64,000 bases of DNA from Enterobacter_D sp963521185 (GCA_963521185.1 CAUQTV010000004.1:186001-250000), one strand, 5' to 3'; shown: positions 25,245-35,068, numbered from the stretch's first letter. Notes: generated by a model not told the origin, from the letters alone. Numbers and translations are program-made.

Positions 25245-27110
25245 TCATTCTGCTGACGGCTTCACTTCCGGTTCATCGTCTGCATTGCCGGTATGTTTCC
25301 CCTCTTCGGTGCCCTGCCAGCCATGACGCTGAATCAACGACAGATGCGCCCGATCTTCGGTGATGATTTCCGTCAGCATCGCGCTGGTGCGCTTGTAAAC
25401 CGCGGCGCGCGACTGGGTATCGTTTTCGCCCTGCGCCATCTCATCCACCATCTGTGTATTATAGCGGCGGAACAGATCGGCGCGCTCACGGGCTTCATAT
25501 TGCCCCAGTCCCAGGCCTTCCAGCGCCAGTCGCCCAATTTTAAGCGCACCTTCAAAGGTTTCACGTTCAGGCCTTTCCACCCCGGCCTGGCGCAGGCGAA
25601 TGAAGTGATCGACGTCGCGCGCACGGGCGATGATCTGCAAATGCGGAAAGTGCTCCCGCACCAGCTCCGTCAATTGCAGGTTGGTTTTCGGATCGTCAAT
25701 GGCGTTAATAAACACTTCCGCTTTGCCCGCCCCGGCGGACTCCAGCAGATCCACGCGGGTGGCATCCCCGTAAAATACCTTCATGCCGAATTTACGCAGC
25801 GTCTCGATATGGTCAGGATCGTGATCCAGTACCACCATTTTCACGCCGCTGGAAAGCAGCAAACGCCCGGCGATCTGCCCAAAGCGACCAAAGCCCGCGA
25901 CGATCACCCGAGGCTGCTCCTCATCGATTTCATCGGCTTCCCGGGCCTCTTCGCCTCCGGCCTGTTCAGCACGGGTCAGCAACACCAGCAGGATCGGCGT
26001 GGCGGCCATTGAGAGCGCCACCGCCAGCGTCAGCGCTTTCGCCCATTCCGCATCCAGCACGCTGGCCATTTGGGCGGCACCAAACACCACGAAGGCAAAC
26101 TCGCTCCCCTGCCCTAACAGCACCGCAAACCAGCGTCGCTGTTTACCTGGCACCTTAAGCGGACGCGCGATAAGCCACAGCATCAGCGTTTTGATGAGCA
26201 GGAAACCGACCAGCAAAATCACGATCCGCAGCGGATGGCTCACCAGCGTACCAAAATCAATCGACATGCCGACGCCGATGAAAAACAGCCCCAGCAGCAG
26301 CCCTTTGAACGGCTCGATATCGCTTTCCAGCGCGTGACGATATTCGGAACTTGCCAGCAATACGCCCGCCAGAAACGCCCCCATTGCCATCGACAGACCG
26401 GCCTCTTCCAGCAGCAGCCCAAAGCCAAAGACCAGGAACAGCGCCACGGCACTGAACACTTCCCGCAGCCCTGAGCGGGCAACAAAGCGCAGCGCCGGAC
26501 GCGCCACGTAGCGCCCAATCAGCACCACCAGCGCCAGCGCGCCGATCACTTTCAGCGCGGAGAGCGTAAAGGAGCCGAGCGTGGTGGCCTCGCCGGTGGC
26601 GGCCAGCAGCGGGATCATCGCCACCAGCGGAATGGCGGCGATATCCTGAAACAGCAGTACCGCGAACGCGCTCCGCCCCATCTGCGACACCATCAGGTTG
26701 CGCTCATTCATCGCCTGCATGGCGATCGCGGTGGACGACAGGCCGAGCGTCAGGCCAATCAGCACCGCCACCTGCCAGCGCAGCCCGAGCGCCATACAGA
26801 ACGCGCCCAGCAGCAAACCGCAGACCACCATTTGCAGTGCGCCACCGCCGAAGACCGATGCGCGCAGCTTCCACAAGCGCTGCGGATCCAGCTCCAGCCC
26901 AATGACAAACAGCATCAGCACTACGCCAATTTCGGCAAAGTGCAAAATAGACTCCGCGTCGGTCACCAGACGCAAGCCCCACGGGCCAATGATGCAGCCC
27001 GCAATCAAATAACCGAGTACCGATCCCAGCCCCAGCCGTACGGCAATCGGCACGATCAACGCCGCCGACCCGAGGTAGATCAGCGCCTGAATCAGCGTAT
27101 GGCTATCCAT
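25245..27110 (-). CDS. kefC: Glutathione-regulated potassium-efflux antiporter
   Basis: K+/H+ antiporter of the CPA2 family, held closed by glutathione and opened by glutathione-electrophile adducts; protects against methylglyoxal and similar electrophiles. 621 residues: about 12 hydrophobic segments up to residue 380, then a cytosolic KTN/RCK domain starting VIVAGFGRFGQIAGRLL (near 401), and a charged C-terminal tail. Its first bases overlap the end of kefF, its activating partner. Confidence 0.96.
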   Translation of the reverse strand: MDSHTLIQALIYLGSAALIVPIAVRLGLGSVLGYLIAGCIIGPWGLRLVTDAESILHFAEIGVVLMLFVIGLELDPQRLWKLRASVFGGGALQMVVCGLLLGAFCMALGLRWQVAVLIGLTLGLSSTAIAMQAMNERNLMVSQMGRSAFAVLLFQDIAAIPLVAMIPLLAATGEATTLGSFTLSALKVIGALALVVLIGRYVARPALRFVARSGLREVFSAVALFLVFGFGLLLEEAGLSMAMGAFLAGVLLASSEYRHALESDIEPFKGLLLGLFFIGVGMSIDFGTLVSHPLRIVILLVGFLLIKTLMLWLIARPLKVPGKQRRWFAVLLGQGSEFAFVVFGAAQMASVLDAEWAKALTLAVALSMAATPILLVLLTRAEQAGGEEAREADEIDEEQPRVIVAGFGRFGQIAGRLLLSSGVKMVVLDHDPDHIETLRKFGMKVFYGDATRVDLLESAGAGKAEVFINAIDDPKTNLQLTELVREHFPHLQIIARARDVDHFIRLRQAGVERPERETFEGALKIGRLALEGLGLGQYEARERADLFRRYNTQMVDEMAQGENDTQSRAAVYKRTSAMLTEIITEDRAHLSLIQRHGWQGTEEGKHTGNADDEPEVKPSAE

Positions 27111-27633
27111 GATGCGCCTCCTGCCAGTCGATCAACCGCTGTTTGTAGTGGCGCGCCTGCGCCTGCAAGCTTTCGTCATCGCCGACAAAGGTGTTGTGCA
27201 TAGTGAACGGCGGCAGCCAGTTCATGCCGCAGTAGAGGGCGGTAGCCTGTAACGGCTGAGAAAGCGCGTCAAAGCCGGGATGTGCGCCGATATCAAAATG
27301 GTGTTCGCCACCGCCAGTGGTCACCGCCCACAGCAGATCTTTGCCGTGCAGCGCCTTTCCACCCTGGCCATACGCCCAGCCGTGGGACAGCACTTTGTCC
27401 ATCCACAGTTTTAACAGCGGCGGCACGCTGTACCACTGCATCGGATGCTGCCAGACGACCAGATCCGCCCGCGCCAGCGCATCCTGCTCGGCAATGATGT
27501 CGATATCAAAATCGGGATAGCGTTGATAGAGCGAACGAACTTCGACGTGATCAAGCAGCCCTGCCTGCTCAATCATCCGCTTATTCGCGTGCGAGTGACG
27601 CGGATAGGGATGTGCATAAATGATAAGAATCAT
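27103..27633 (-). CDS. kefF: KefC ancillary flavoprotein / quinone oxidoreductase
   Basis: 176 residues of flavodoxin-like fold (MILIIYAHPYPRHSHANKRM at the start, WQHPMQWYSVPPLLKLWMDKV near residue 80, TTGGGEHHFD near 110). Soluble FMN protein that binds KefC and is needed for full activity; reduces quinones. The stop overlaps the kefC start by eight bases. Confidence 0.95.
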   Translation of the reverse strand: MILIIYAHPYPRHSHANKRMIEQAGLLDHVEVRSLYQRYPDFDIDIIAEQDALARADLVVWQHPMQWYSVPPLLKLWMDKVLSHGWAYGQGGKALHGKDLLWAVTTGGGEHHFDIGAHPGFDALSQPLQATALYCGMNWLPPFTMHNTFVGDDESLQAQARHYKQRLIDWQEAHHG

Positions 27634-27761
27634 GGATTAACCTGTCTAAACCGCATTGTTTTAATAGCAATGAGTTTAGACAGTTAATCGCTGCGCTTAC
27701 AGAGAAAGGTACATTTGTTTAACAATTCACGCGCAGGCATTTTTATTTTTCAGACGTTAAA

Positions 27762-27995
27762 TCAGTTATCCAGCTCATTCATGCCTTTCACCTGGTCACG
27801 ATTGATCTGTTCGGTTTTACCGGTTTCGGCGTTTTCATACGACACCAGACCGGTATCGTCATCCACTTCCGGCTTGCCGTCGGTGACGATAGTGTGCCCG
27901 TCTGTGGTTTTCACCGCCTGATTTGAAGTACAGCCCGCCAGTGACATCACCGTGGCGGCGGCAAAAATAGAGCTTATCAGAAGTTTATTTCGCAT
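27762..27995 (-). CDS. Small YgdI/YgdR-type lipoprotein
   Basis: 77 residues from the ATG at 27995; AGGGGTG lies 6 bp upstream, which favours it over the GTG at 28004. A lipoprotein signal with lipobox LAGC places the acylated Cys at residue 22. The mature part (TTDGHTIVTDGKPEVDDDTGLVSY, then EQINRDQVKGM) fits the DUF903 YgdI/YgdR fold. Likely anchored in the envelope; role unknown. It sits alone between carB and kefF, where E. coli carries the cai and fix genes. Confidence 0.85.
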   Translation of the reverse strand: MRNKLLISSIFAAATVMSLAGCTSNQAVKTTDGHTIVTDGKPEVDDDTGLVSYENAETGKTEQINRDQVKGMNELDN

Positions 27996-28105
27996 GGTGT
28001 TCACCCCTGCTTATCAGTTGGAATGCGTTATAGACCTGATAATTCTAGGCTAACTGACTGAATGCGGTTGGAAACCCAGAAGGTTCTGAAGTGGGAATGA
28101 AAATC

Positions 28106-28129
28106 GCCCGGCGGTATAAGCCGCCGGGC
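28106..28129 (-). terminator. carAB terminator
   Basis: Perfect 9-bp stem GCCCGGCGG/CCGCCGGGC with a 6-base loop, followed on the minus strand by GATTTTC, 17 bp after carB. Confidence 0.75.
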
Positions 28130-28145
28130 CTGTGAAAAACACAGA

Positions 28146-31100
28146 TTACTTGCTGATCTGCGCGTGCATTTCCTGCACCGAAGTCACTTTCTCGGTGGCG
28201 TCGGCGTTGAGCGCCATCGCCGTGGCGAAACCGCCGTTCAGCGTGGTGTCGTAGTGCACTTTGTACTGCAACGCGCTGCGGCGGATAAGCTTGGAGTCTT
28301 CAATCGCCTGGCGGCCTGCGGTGGTGTTGATGATGTAAGTGTATTCGCCATTCTTGATACGATCCTGAATGTGCGGACGTCCTTCATGCACCTTGTTGAC
28401 CAGACGCGGGTTGATACCGGCTTCGCCGAGCACAATCGCCGTGCCGTGGGTGGCATCCAGTTCGAAGCCCTGTTTTAACAGCTTCGCCGCCAGGTCCACT
28501 ACGCGCTCTTTATCGCCTTCGCGCACCGAGAGCAGCGCACGCCCCTGTTTCTTCATGGTCGAGTTACTGCCGAGCTGCGCTTTGGCAAATGCTTCTGCGA
28601 AAGTGCGGCCCACGCCCATGACTTCACCGGTGGAGCGCATTTCTGGCCCAAGCAGCGGGTCAACGCCCGGGAACTTGTTGAACGGCAGCACCACTTCTTT
28701 CACCGAGTAGTACGGCGGAATAATCTCTTTAGTCACGCCCTGCTGTGCCAGCGTTTTGCCGGTCATCACGCGCGCGGCGACTTTTGCCAGCGCAACGCCA
28801 GTGGCTTTCGACACGAACGGCACCGTACGCGCCGCACGCGGGTTGACTTCAATCAGGTAGACTTCGTTGTCTTTCACCGCGAACTGCACGTTCATCAGAC
28901 CGCGCACCTGCAACTCAAACGCCAGTTTCTGCACCTGCTGGCGCATGACGTCCTGAATCTCCTGGCTCAGCGTGTACGCAGGCAGAGAACATGCGGAGTC
29001 GCCGGAGTGCACGCCCGCCTGCTCAATGTGCTCCATAATGCCGCCAATCAGCACCATTTCGCCGTCGCAGATGGCATCCACGTCCACTTCCACCGCGTCG
29101 TCGAGGAAGCGGTCGAGCAGCACTGGGGCATCGTTGGAGACGCTCACCGCGGTCATGAAGTAGCGTCTTAGGTCCACTTCGTCATAGACGATTTCCATCG
29201 CGCGGCCGCCCAGCACGTAGGACGGGCGCACCACCAGCGGATAACCAATCTCTTTCGCGCGCTCAATCGCCTGCTCAATCGCCGTGACGGTGGCGTTAGC
29301 GGGCTGTTTCAGCTTCAGGCGGTCAACGGCCTGCTGGAAACGCTCGCGGTCTTCGGCGCGGTCAATGGCGTCCGGGCTGGTGCCGATAACCGGAACTCCT
29401 GCGGCTTCCAGCGCGCGTGCCAGTTTCAGCGGAGTCTGGCCGCCGTACTGCACGATCACCCCTTTTGGCTTCTCGATGCGCACAATTTCCAGCACATCTT
29501 CGAAGGTCACCGGCTCGAAGTAGAGGCGGTCAGAGGTGTCGTAGTCGGTGGAAACCGTTTCCGGGTTACAGTTGACCATAATGGTCTCGTAGCCGTCTTC
29601 GCGCAGCGCCAGCGAGGCGTGTACGCAGCAGTAGTCAAACTCAATGCCCTGGCCGATACGGTTCGGGCCACCGCCCAGCACCATGATTTTCTCACGGTCC
29701 GTATTCGGTCGGGATTCGCACTCTTCTTCATAGGTGGAGTACATGTACGCGGTATCGGTGGAGAACTCCGCCGCACAGGTGTCCACGCGTTTGTACACCG
29801 GGTGAAGGTTGTACTGGTCGCGCAGCTTGCGCACTTCGGATTCGCTCACGCCTGCTAATTTCGCCAGACGCGCATCGGCAAAGCCTTTACGTTTAAGCGC
29901 GCGCAGGAAATCTTCGTCAAGGCCGGTGATACCCACTTCGGCGACCTTCTCTTCCAGACGCACCAGCTCTTCAATCTGCACCAGGAACCAGCGGTCGATG
30001 TTAGTCAGGTTGAACACGCCGTCAACGGAGAGGCCCGCACGGAAGGCATCGGCGATATACCAGATACGCTCCGCGCCCGCGTCTTTCAGTTCGCGGCGGA
30101 TTTTGGTCAGCGCTTCTGGATCGTCAAGGCTCACTTTCGGGTCGAAACCTGTCGCGCCCACTTCCAGACCGCGCAGGGCTTTCTGCAAGGATTCCTGCTG
30201 CGTGCGGCCAATCGCCATCACTTCGCCCACCGACTTCATCTGGGTGGTCAAACGGTCGTTGGCACCGACAAATTTCTCGAAGTTAAAGCGTGGAATTTTG
30301 GTCACAACGTAGTCGATGGAGGGTTCGAACGACGCCGGGGTGCGACCACCGGTGATGTCGTTCATCAGCTCGTCGAGGGTGTAACCCACCGCCAGCTTCG
30401 CCGCCACTTTGGCAATCGGGAAGCCGGTCGCTTTCGAGGCCAGCGCTGAGGAGCGCGACACGCGCGGGTTCATCTCGATCACAATCAAACGGCCATTTTT
30501 CGGGTTCACCGAGAACTGAACGTTCGAACCGCCGGTTTCAACGCCGATTTCACGCAGCACCGCCATCGAGGCGTTACGCATGATTTGGTACTCTTTGTCG
30601 GTCAGGGTCTGCGCAGGCGCAACGGTGATGGAGTCACCGGTGTGAATGCCCATCGCATCGAAGTTTTCAATCGAGCAGACGATGATGCAGTTGTCGTTTT
30701 TATCACGCACCACTTCCATCTCGTACTCTTTCCAGCCGATCAGCGACTCATCAATCAGCAGCTCTTTGGTCGGCGAGAGATCCAGCCCACGGGCGCAAAT
30801 CTCTTCGAACTCTTCGCGGTTGTAAGCGATACCGCCGCCCGTGCCGCCCATGGTGAAGGAGGGACGGATAATGCACGGATAACCGACGTCAGCGGCAACC
30901 GCCAGCGCTTCGTCCATCGTGTGCGCGATGCCGGAGCGTGCGGTATCGAGGCCAATTTTTTTCATCGCGATGTCGAAACGGCGACGGTCTTCGGCTTTAT
31001 CAATGGCGTCGGCGGTGGCACCAATCATGGTCACGCCGAACTCTGCCAGCACGCCCTGACGTTCCAGTTCCAGCGCGCAGTTCAGCGCCGTCTGGCCGCC

Positions 31101-31370
31101 CATGGTCGGCAGTACCGCGTCCGGGCGCTCTTTTTCAATGATTTTACGCACCACTTCCCAGTGGATCGGCTCGATGTAGGTCGCGTCCGCCATTTCCGGG
31201 TCGGTCATGATGGTCGCCGGGTTCGAGTTCACGAGGATCACGCGGTAACCCTCTTCACGCAGGGCTTTACACGCCTGGGCTCCGGAGTAGTCGAATTCGC
31301 AGGCCTGGCCGATCACAATCGGGCCAGCGCCAAGGATCAGGATGCTTTTTATGTCTGTACGTTTTGGCAT
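28146..31370 (-). CDS. carB: Carbamoyl-phosphate synthase large subunit
   Basis: Makes carbamoyl phosphate from bicarbonate, ammonia supplied by CarA, and two ATP, for arginine and pyrimidine synthesis. 1074 residues with two homologous ATP-grasp halves (SIIL-type start to about 550, then MVLGGGPNRIGQGIEFDYCC from about 560), and a C-terminal MGS-like allosteric domain from about 935 that binds UMP and ornithine in E. coli. Downstream of carA by 18 bp. Confidence 0.99.
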   Translation of the reverse strand: MPKRTDIKSILILGAGPIVIGQACEFDYSGAQACKALREEGYRVILVNSNPATIMTDPEMADATYIEPIHWEVVRKIIEKERPDAVLPTMGGQTALNCALELERQGVLAEFGVTMIGATADAIDKAEDRRRFDIAMKKIGLDTARSGIAHTMDEALAVAADVGYPCIIRPSFTMGGTGGGIAYNREEFEEICARGLDLSPTKELLIDESLIGWKEYEMEVVRDKNDNCIIVCSIENFDAMGIHTGDSITVAPAQTLTDKEYQIMRNASMAVLREIGVETGGSNVQFSVNPKNGRLIVIEMNPRVSRSSALASKATGFPIAKVAAKLAVGYTLDELMNDITGGRTPASFEPSIDYVVTKIPRFNFEKFVGANDRLTTQMKSVGEVMAIGRTQQESLQKALRGLEVGATGFDPKVSLDDPEALTKIRRELKDAGAERIWYIADAFRAGLSVDGVFNLTNIDRWFLVQIEELVRLEEKVAEVGITGLDEDFLRALKRKGFADARLAKLAGVSESEVRKLRDQYNLHPVYKRVDTCAAEFSTDTAYMYSTYEEECESRPNTDREKIMVLGGGPNRIGQGIEFDYCCVHASLALREDGYETIMVNCNPETVSTDYDTSDRLYFEPVTFEDVLEIVRIEKPKGVIVQYGGQTPLKLARALEAAGVPVIGTSPDAIDRAEDRERFQQAVDRLKLKQPANATVTAIEQAIERAKEIGYPLVVRPSYVLGGRAMEIVYDEVDLRRYFMTAVSVSNDAPVLLDRFLDDAVEVDVDAICDGEMVLIGGIMEHIEQAGVHSGDSACSLPAYTLSQEIQDVMRQQVQKLAFELQVRGLMNVQFAVKDNEVYLIEVNPRAARTVPFVSKATGVALAKVAARVMTGKTLAQQGVTKEIIPPYYSVKEVVLPFNKFPGVDPLLGPEMRSTGEVMGVGRTFAEAFAKAQLGSNSTMKKQGRALLSVREGDKERVVDLAAKLLKQGFELDATHGTAIVLGEAGINPRLVNKVHEGRPHIQDRIKNGEYTYIINTTAGRQAIEDSKLIRRSALQYKVHYDTTLNGGFATAMALNADATEKVTSVQEMHAQISK

Positions 31371-31388
31371 TGTTCTCTCTGCTCCTGA

Positions 31389-32537
31389 TTATTTAGCGAT
31401 GGTGCGGTAGTGCTCAATGAGGTCGATAAAGTGGTCGAACAGCGGCGCGGCATCGTGCGGGCCTGGGCTGGCTTCCGGGTGGCCCTGGAAGCTGAACGCC
31501 GGTTTATCGGTGCGATGGATCCCTTGCAGCGTATGGTCAAACAGCGACTTATGCGTCACACGCAGATTGGCGGGCATTGACGCTTCTTCAACCGCAAAAC
31601 CGTGGTTCTGCGCGGTGATCATCACCGTGTTGTTATCAATGTCTTTCACCGGATGGTTACCGCCGTGGTGACCAAACTTCATCTTGATGGTTTTCGCACC
31701 GCTCGCCAGCGCCAGCAGCTGATGACCGAGGCAGATGCCAAAGACCGGAATATCGGTGTCGAGGAAGGCTTTAATCGCCTCGATGGCGTAATCACAGGGT
31801 GCCGGGTCGCCAGGACCGTTGGAGAGGAAAATGCCGTCCGGGTTAAGCGCGAGCACGTCGGCCGCCGGGGTCTGCGCGGGCACTACCGTCAGGCGACAGC
31901 CTCTGTCCACCAGCATACGCAGGATGTTACGTTTTGCGCCGTAGTCATAAGCCACCACATGGAACGGCAGCTCGCTGTCGTTTTTCGCTTCCGGCAGCTC
32001 GCCTTCAAGCGTCCAGCTCCCCTGCGTCCAGGTGTAGCTTTCCGCGGTGGTGACTTCTTTTGCCAGATCCATGCCGTTCAGGCCAGGGAAGGCTTTGGCT
32101 TTCTCCAGCGCCAGCGCGGCGTCCAGGTTGTCGCCTGCGATGATGCAGCCGTTCTGTGCGCCTTTCTCACGCAGCAAACGCGTCAGCTTACGGGTATCGA
32201 TATCGGCAATCGCCACAATGTTATGGCGCTTCAGGTAAGAAGAGAGGTCTTCGGTGTTGCGGTAGTTGCTGGCAATCAGCGGCAGGTCGCGAATGACCAG
32301 GCCCTGAGCATGAACATGGGAAGATTCTTCATCAGCGGCGTTAGTGCCGACATTACCGATATGAGGATAAGTAAGAGTGACGATTTGGCGGGAGTAGGAA
32401 GGATCAGTGAGGATTTCTTGATAACCGGTCATTGAAGTATTGAAAACGACTTCCCCAACCGCCGAACCTGTTGCCCCTATGGCCCGACCGTAAAACTGGG
32501 TTCCGTCTTCCAGAACCAATAGCGCTGACTTAATCAA
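31389..32537 (-). CDS. carA: Carbamoyl-phosphate synthase small subunit (UUG start)
   Basis: Glutamine amidotransferase subunit that feeds ammonia to CarB through a tunnel. 382 residues. The class I glutaminase has the nucleophile Cys in VFGICLGHQLLALA and the His/Glu pair in FQGHPEASPG. The start is TTG at 32535-32537 (MIKSALLV), with GGAGGG 4 bp upstream, as in E. coli carA; an in-frame ATG at 32564 would add nine residues and lies upstream of the Shine-Dalgarno. Confidence 0.97.
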   Translation of the reverse strand: MIKSALLVLEDGTQFYGRAIGATGSAVGEVVFNTSMTGYQEILTDPSYSRQIVTLTYPHIGNVGTNAADEESSHVHAQGLVIRDLPLIASNYRNTEDLSSYLKRHNIVAIADIDTRKLTRLLREKGAQNGCIIAGDNLDAALALEKAKAFPGLNGMDLAKEVTTAESYTWTQGSWTLEGELPEAKNDSELPFHVVAYDYGAKRNILRMLVDRGCRLTVVPAQTPAADVLALNPDGIFLSNGPGDPAPCDYAIEAIKAFLDTDIPVFGICLGHQLLALASGAKTIKMKFGHHGGNHPVKDIDNNTVMITAQNHGFAVEEASMPANLRVTHKSLFDHTLQGIHRTDKPAFSFQGHPEASPGPHDAAPLFDHFIDLIEHYRTIAK

Positions 32538-32548
32538 AACACCCTCCA

Positions 32549-32586
32549 GAGAATATTCACTCACTTTATTTGCATATTAATTCAAA
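32549..32586 (-). promoter_or_regulatory. Tandem ARG boxes at the carA proximal promoter
   Basis: Two 18-bp ArgR-type palindromes on the minus strand: TTTGAATTAATATGCAAA (32569-32586) and AAGTGAGTGAATATTCTC (32549-32566), 2 bp apart by my boundaries. In E. coli the same paired boxes overlap promoter P2 and mediate arginine repression of carAB. Confidence 0.8.
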
Positions 32587-32643
32587 ATGAGCGCCAGAAT
32601 CAATGCAAATTTGCTTACCTGCGTATTTTCGGCAAACGGCGGC

Positions 32644-32682
32644 ATTCTAGAGACAAGCGTGGCAAAAGTCTACATTGTAGAC
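32644..32682 (-). promoter_or_regulatory. Candidate carA upstream promoter P1 with overlapping palindrome
   Basis: Minus-strand -10 TAGAAT (32644-32649), and 17 bp upstream a weak -35 TAGACT that lies inside the perfect palindrome GTCTAC-att-GTAGAC (32668-32682). E. coli P1 is the pyrimidine-controlled promoter and a RutR site overlaps its -35 region; the half-site here differs from the RutR consensus as I recall it, so the binding protein is not certain. Confidence 0.5.
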
Positions 32683-32757
32683 CACTTTTAATTATGTTTT
32701 TACGACACTGAACGTGAAGAGGCTGATAAACCGATAAAACGATCGGCAAAACGGGGC

Positions 32758-32773
32758 AGGAAAACGCTTGCGG
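32758..32773. promoter_or_regulatory. PurR operator upstream of carA
   Basis: On the minus strand CCGCAAGCGTTTTCCT matches the PurR consensus ANGCAANCGNTTNCNT at every defined position except the first. It is about 110 bp upstream of the candidate P1 start, similar to the PUR box of E. coli carAB. Confidence 0.65.
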
Positions 32774-32918
32774 GGCATAAAGAATGGAAATTCGGCTGAC
32801 ACAGCTGATAAAACCAGACCAGATGGTCAAAATTTACATTATTGAAACAAAAAACCGCTACTAAATACGCTATTTTTCTGGTTTAAGAATAAATTAGAAG
32901 TGAAACGGGTAAAATAAA

Positions 32919-32939
32919 AGGGCAATAAAATATTGCCCT
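32919..32939 (-). terminator. dapB terminator
   Basis: Perfect 9-bp stem AGGGCAATA/TATTGCCCT with a 3-base loop; on the minus strand it is followed by TTTTATTTTA. It lies 54 bp after dapB and isolates it from carAB. Confidence 0.8.
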
Positions 32940-32992
32940 GTGCAATCAATTGATTACGATTACAATAACCACATCACGATGGGTAATAAAAC

Positions 32993-33814
32993 TTATAAAC
33001 TGTTCAGATCCAGCACGTCACGCATATCAAAAAGACCGTTACGCTTTGATTTAAGCCACAGTGCGGAACGTACCGCACCGTTGGCAAAGGTCATGCGGCT
33101 GGAGGCCTTATGCGTGATCTCAATACGCTCGCCGATATCCGCAAACATCGCGGTATGCTCGCCAATGATATCGCCCGCGCGGACGGTGGCGAAGCCGATG
33201 GTCCCCGGCACGCGCTCCCCGGTGTGGCCTTCGCGGCTGTAGACGGCGCAGGTTTTCAACTCTTTGTTTAGCGCATGGGCGATGGTTTCGCCCATCGCCA
33301 GCGCGGTACCTGACGGCGCATCCACTTTATGACGGTGATGCGCTTCGGTGATTTCGATATCGGTGTAATCGCCCATGACTTTGGCGGCTTTTTCCAGCAG
33401 CTTCAGCATCACGTTAACGCCCACGCTGAAGTTAGCCGCAAACACGATGCCGATATCCTGTGCCGCGTCGCTGATGGCCTGTTTGCCCGCATCGTCAAAT
33501 CCGGTGGTACCAATCACCATGCCTTTGCCGTGCTGACGGCAAAACGCCAGATGGTGCAGCGTGCCTTCCGGGCGGGTGAAGTCGATGAAGACGTCAAAAT
33601 CGTCCTTCACCGCGTCGAGGCTGCTTTGGACAGCCACGCCCGTTTTGCCCACGCCAGCCAGTTCGCCCGCGTCGCTACCGAGCAGGGTAGAGCCTTCACG
33701 CTCCAGCGCCGCGCCCAGCGTCACGCCATCCATATTGTACGTGGCCTCGATCAACTGGCGACCCATACGGCCCCCCGCTCCCGCGATGGCAACGCGGATT
33801 TGTGCATCATGCAT
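32993..33814 (-). CDS. dapB: 4-hydroxy-tetrahydrodipicolinate reductase
   Basis: NAD(P)H-dependent step of the diaminopimelate/lysine pathway. 273 residues with nucleotide-binding AGAGGRMGRQL at residues 9-19 and the catalytic EAHHRHKVDAPSGTAL block near residue 156. Same length as E. coli DapB; it lies upstream of carAB as there. Confidence 0.97.
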   Translation of the reverse strand: MHDAQIRVAIAGAGGRMGRQLIEATYNMDGVTLGAALEREGSTLLGSDAGELAGVGKTGVAVQSSLDAVKDDFDVFIDFTRPEGTLHHLAFCRQHGKGMVIGTTGFDDAGKQAISDAAQDIGIVFAANFSVGVNVMLKLLEKAAKVMGDYTDIEITEAHHRHKVDAPSGTALAMGETIAHALNKELKTCAVYSREGHTGERVPGTIGFATVRAGDIIGEHTAMFADIGERIEITHKASSRMTFANGAVRSALWLKSKRNGLFDMRDVLDLNSL

Positions 33815-33951
33815 AGTTGTACTCTTTTGTTAATGAAATGCTCGAAAATCGTTTCCAGATTAACCAGCCGGGTAGCCCGCCGCCAGCCGAAAACGCCGAT
33901 GATTAGAAATTAATGATATACGTCAGGAAATATCAGTAAAAGGCATGATGC

Positions 33952-34959
33952 TTACCCGCTGCAACATGACGCCCTGACCACCAGCGTCGGCGGCAAAATG
34001 ATCTGCACAGGCGGCGCGTCATTGCCCTCGATGCGGCTGAGCAACAGTTCGCCCGCCTGACGGCCAATCTCTTTGGCGGCGACGGACACAGTGGTGAGCG
34101 CGGGCTGCACGCGCGCGGCTTCGCTGATGTCATCAAAGCCCACCAGCGCGAAGTCCCGACCGGCCTCACGCCCCATCTTGCGCAGCGCCTGCATCACGCC
34201 AAGGGCAACGATATCCTGATAACAGACGGCGGCGGTGATGCTCGGGAACCGGCGCAGTAATGCACTCGCCACCCGATCGCCATCGCTGAGGCTCGCCTGT
34301 GTGGCCACCGTCCAGTCGGGATTGGGCGCGATCCCCTGCGCCAGTAACGTCTGGCGATACCCGGCGATACGCTGCGCGCGCGTGCCGGAATTCGCCTCAC
34401 CGCCAATAAAGGCAATGTGGCGGTGCCCTTGCGCCAGCAGATGCGCGGTGGCCATTTGGGTGCCTAAAAAATTATCGGTGCCAACAAAATCAAACTCCGG
34501 GCGTTGCAGCGGCCTGACCACCATGATCGCCGGAATATTGCGGTGCTTCAGCCCGTCGAAAAACGCCTGCGGCGTGTCTTTCGCGGCGCACAGCACCATG
34601 CCGCAGGCGTTGACGCGCAGCAGGGAATCCACAAACTTTTGCTGCCGCTCGCAGGACTCCTCGCTGTTAGCCAGATACAACAGCATGTCGTGACGCTCAA
34701 TTTCATGGCTCAGCCCGGCCGTCATCTCCCCGTAAAACGGGTTGGTGATGTCGTGCAGCAACAGGCCGACCTGATTGCTGCGGCGGTTACGCAGATTCGC
34801 CGCAGTCTGATTATAGACGTAGCCCATTTCGTCGAGGGCCAGCAATACCCGCTCCCGTGTGGCCTGAGATATGCGTCCGCGATTGCGAAGTACCATCGAC
34901 ACCGTGGCGGTTGAGACCCCGGCGCGCGCCGCTACGTGCGCCAGCGTGATGGTTGTCAT
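33952..34959 (-). CDS. LacI-family repressor, MalI-like
   Basis: 335 residues. N-terminal LacI helix-turn-helix (ITLAHVAARAGVSTATVSMVLRN) and hinge, then a periplasmic-binding-protein-like effector domain (VGLLLHDITNPFYGEMTAGL, CYQDIVALGVMQAL, FALVGFDDISEAA). The ATG at 34959 has AGGA 7 bp upstream and is preferred over 34977. It is divergent from the PTS-mannosidase-isomerase operon, and two palindromes lie in the 171-bp gap, so it probably represses that operon. The inducer is unknown, perhaps a phosphorylated mannoside. E. coli mng uses a GntR-type regulator instead. Confidence 0.9.
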   Translation of the reverse strand: MTTITLAHVAARAGVSTATVSMVLRNRGRISQATRERVLLALDEMGYVYNQTAANLRNRRSNQVGLLLHDITNPFYGEMTAGLSHEIERHDMLLYLANSEESCERQQKFVDSLLRVNACGMVLCAAKDTPQAFFDGLKHRNIPAIMVVRPLQRPEFDFVGTDNFLGTQMATAHLLAQGHRHIAFIGGEANSGTRAQRIAGYRQTLLAQGIAPNPDWTVATQASLSDGDRVASALLRRFPSITAAVCYQDIVALGVMQALRKMGREAGRDFALVGFDDISEAARVQPALTTVSVAAKEIGRQAGELLLSRIEGNDAPPVQIILPPTLVVRASCCSG

Positions 34960-35035
34960 GCTTTTATCCTCGTTCATGAAGCGTGCGTGAAATCACACTC
35001 TGTTAAATCCGTCGGCATCAGGTTTGGGATCTGGC

Positions 35036-35054
35036 GGGTTAATCGCATTAACCC
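35036..35054. promoter_or_regulatory. Candidate operator 1 for the LacI-type regulator
   Basis: 19-bp palindrome GGGTTAAT-CGC-ATTAACCC with perfect 8-bp arms, 77 bp upstream of the PTS gene. A central CG flanked by TTAAT/ATTAA arms is typical of LacI-family operators. Confidence 0.7.
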
Positions 35055-35068
35055 CCCACCGGAATCAA

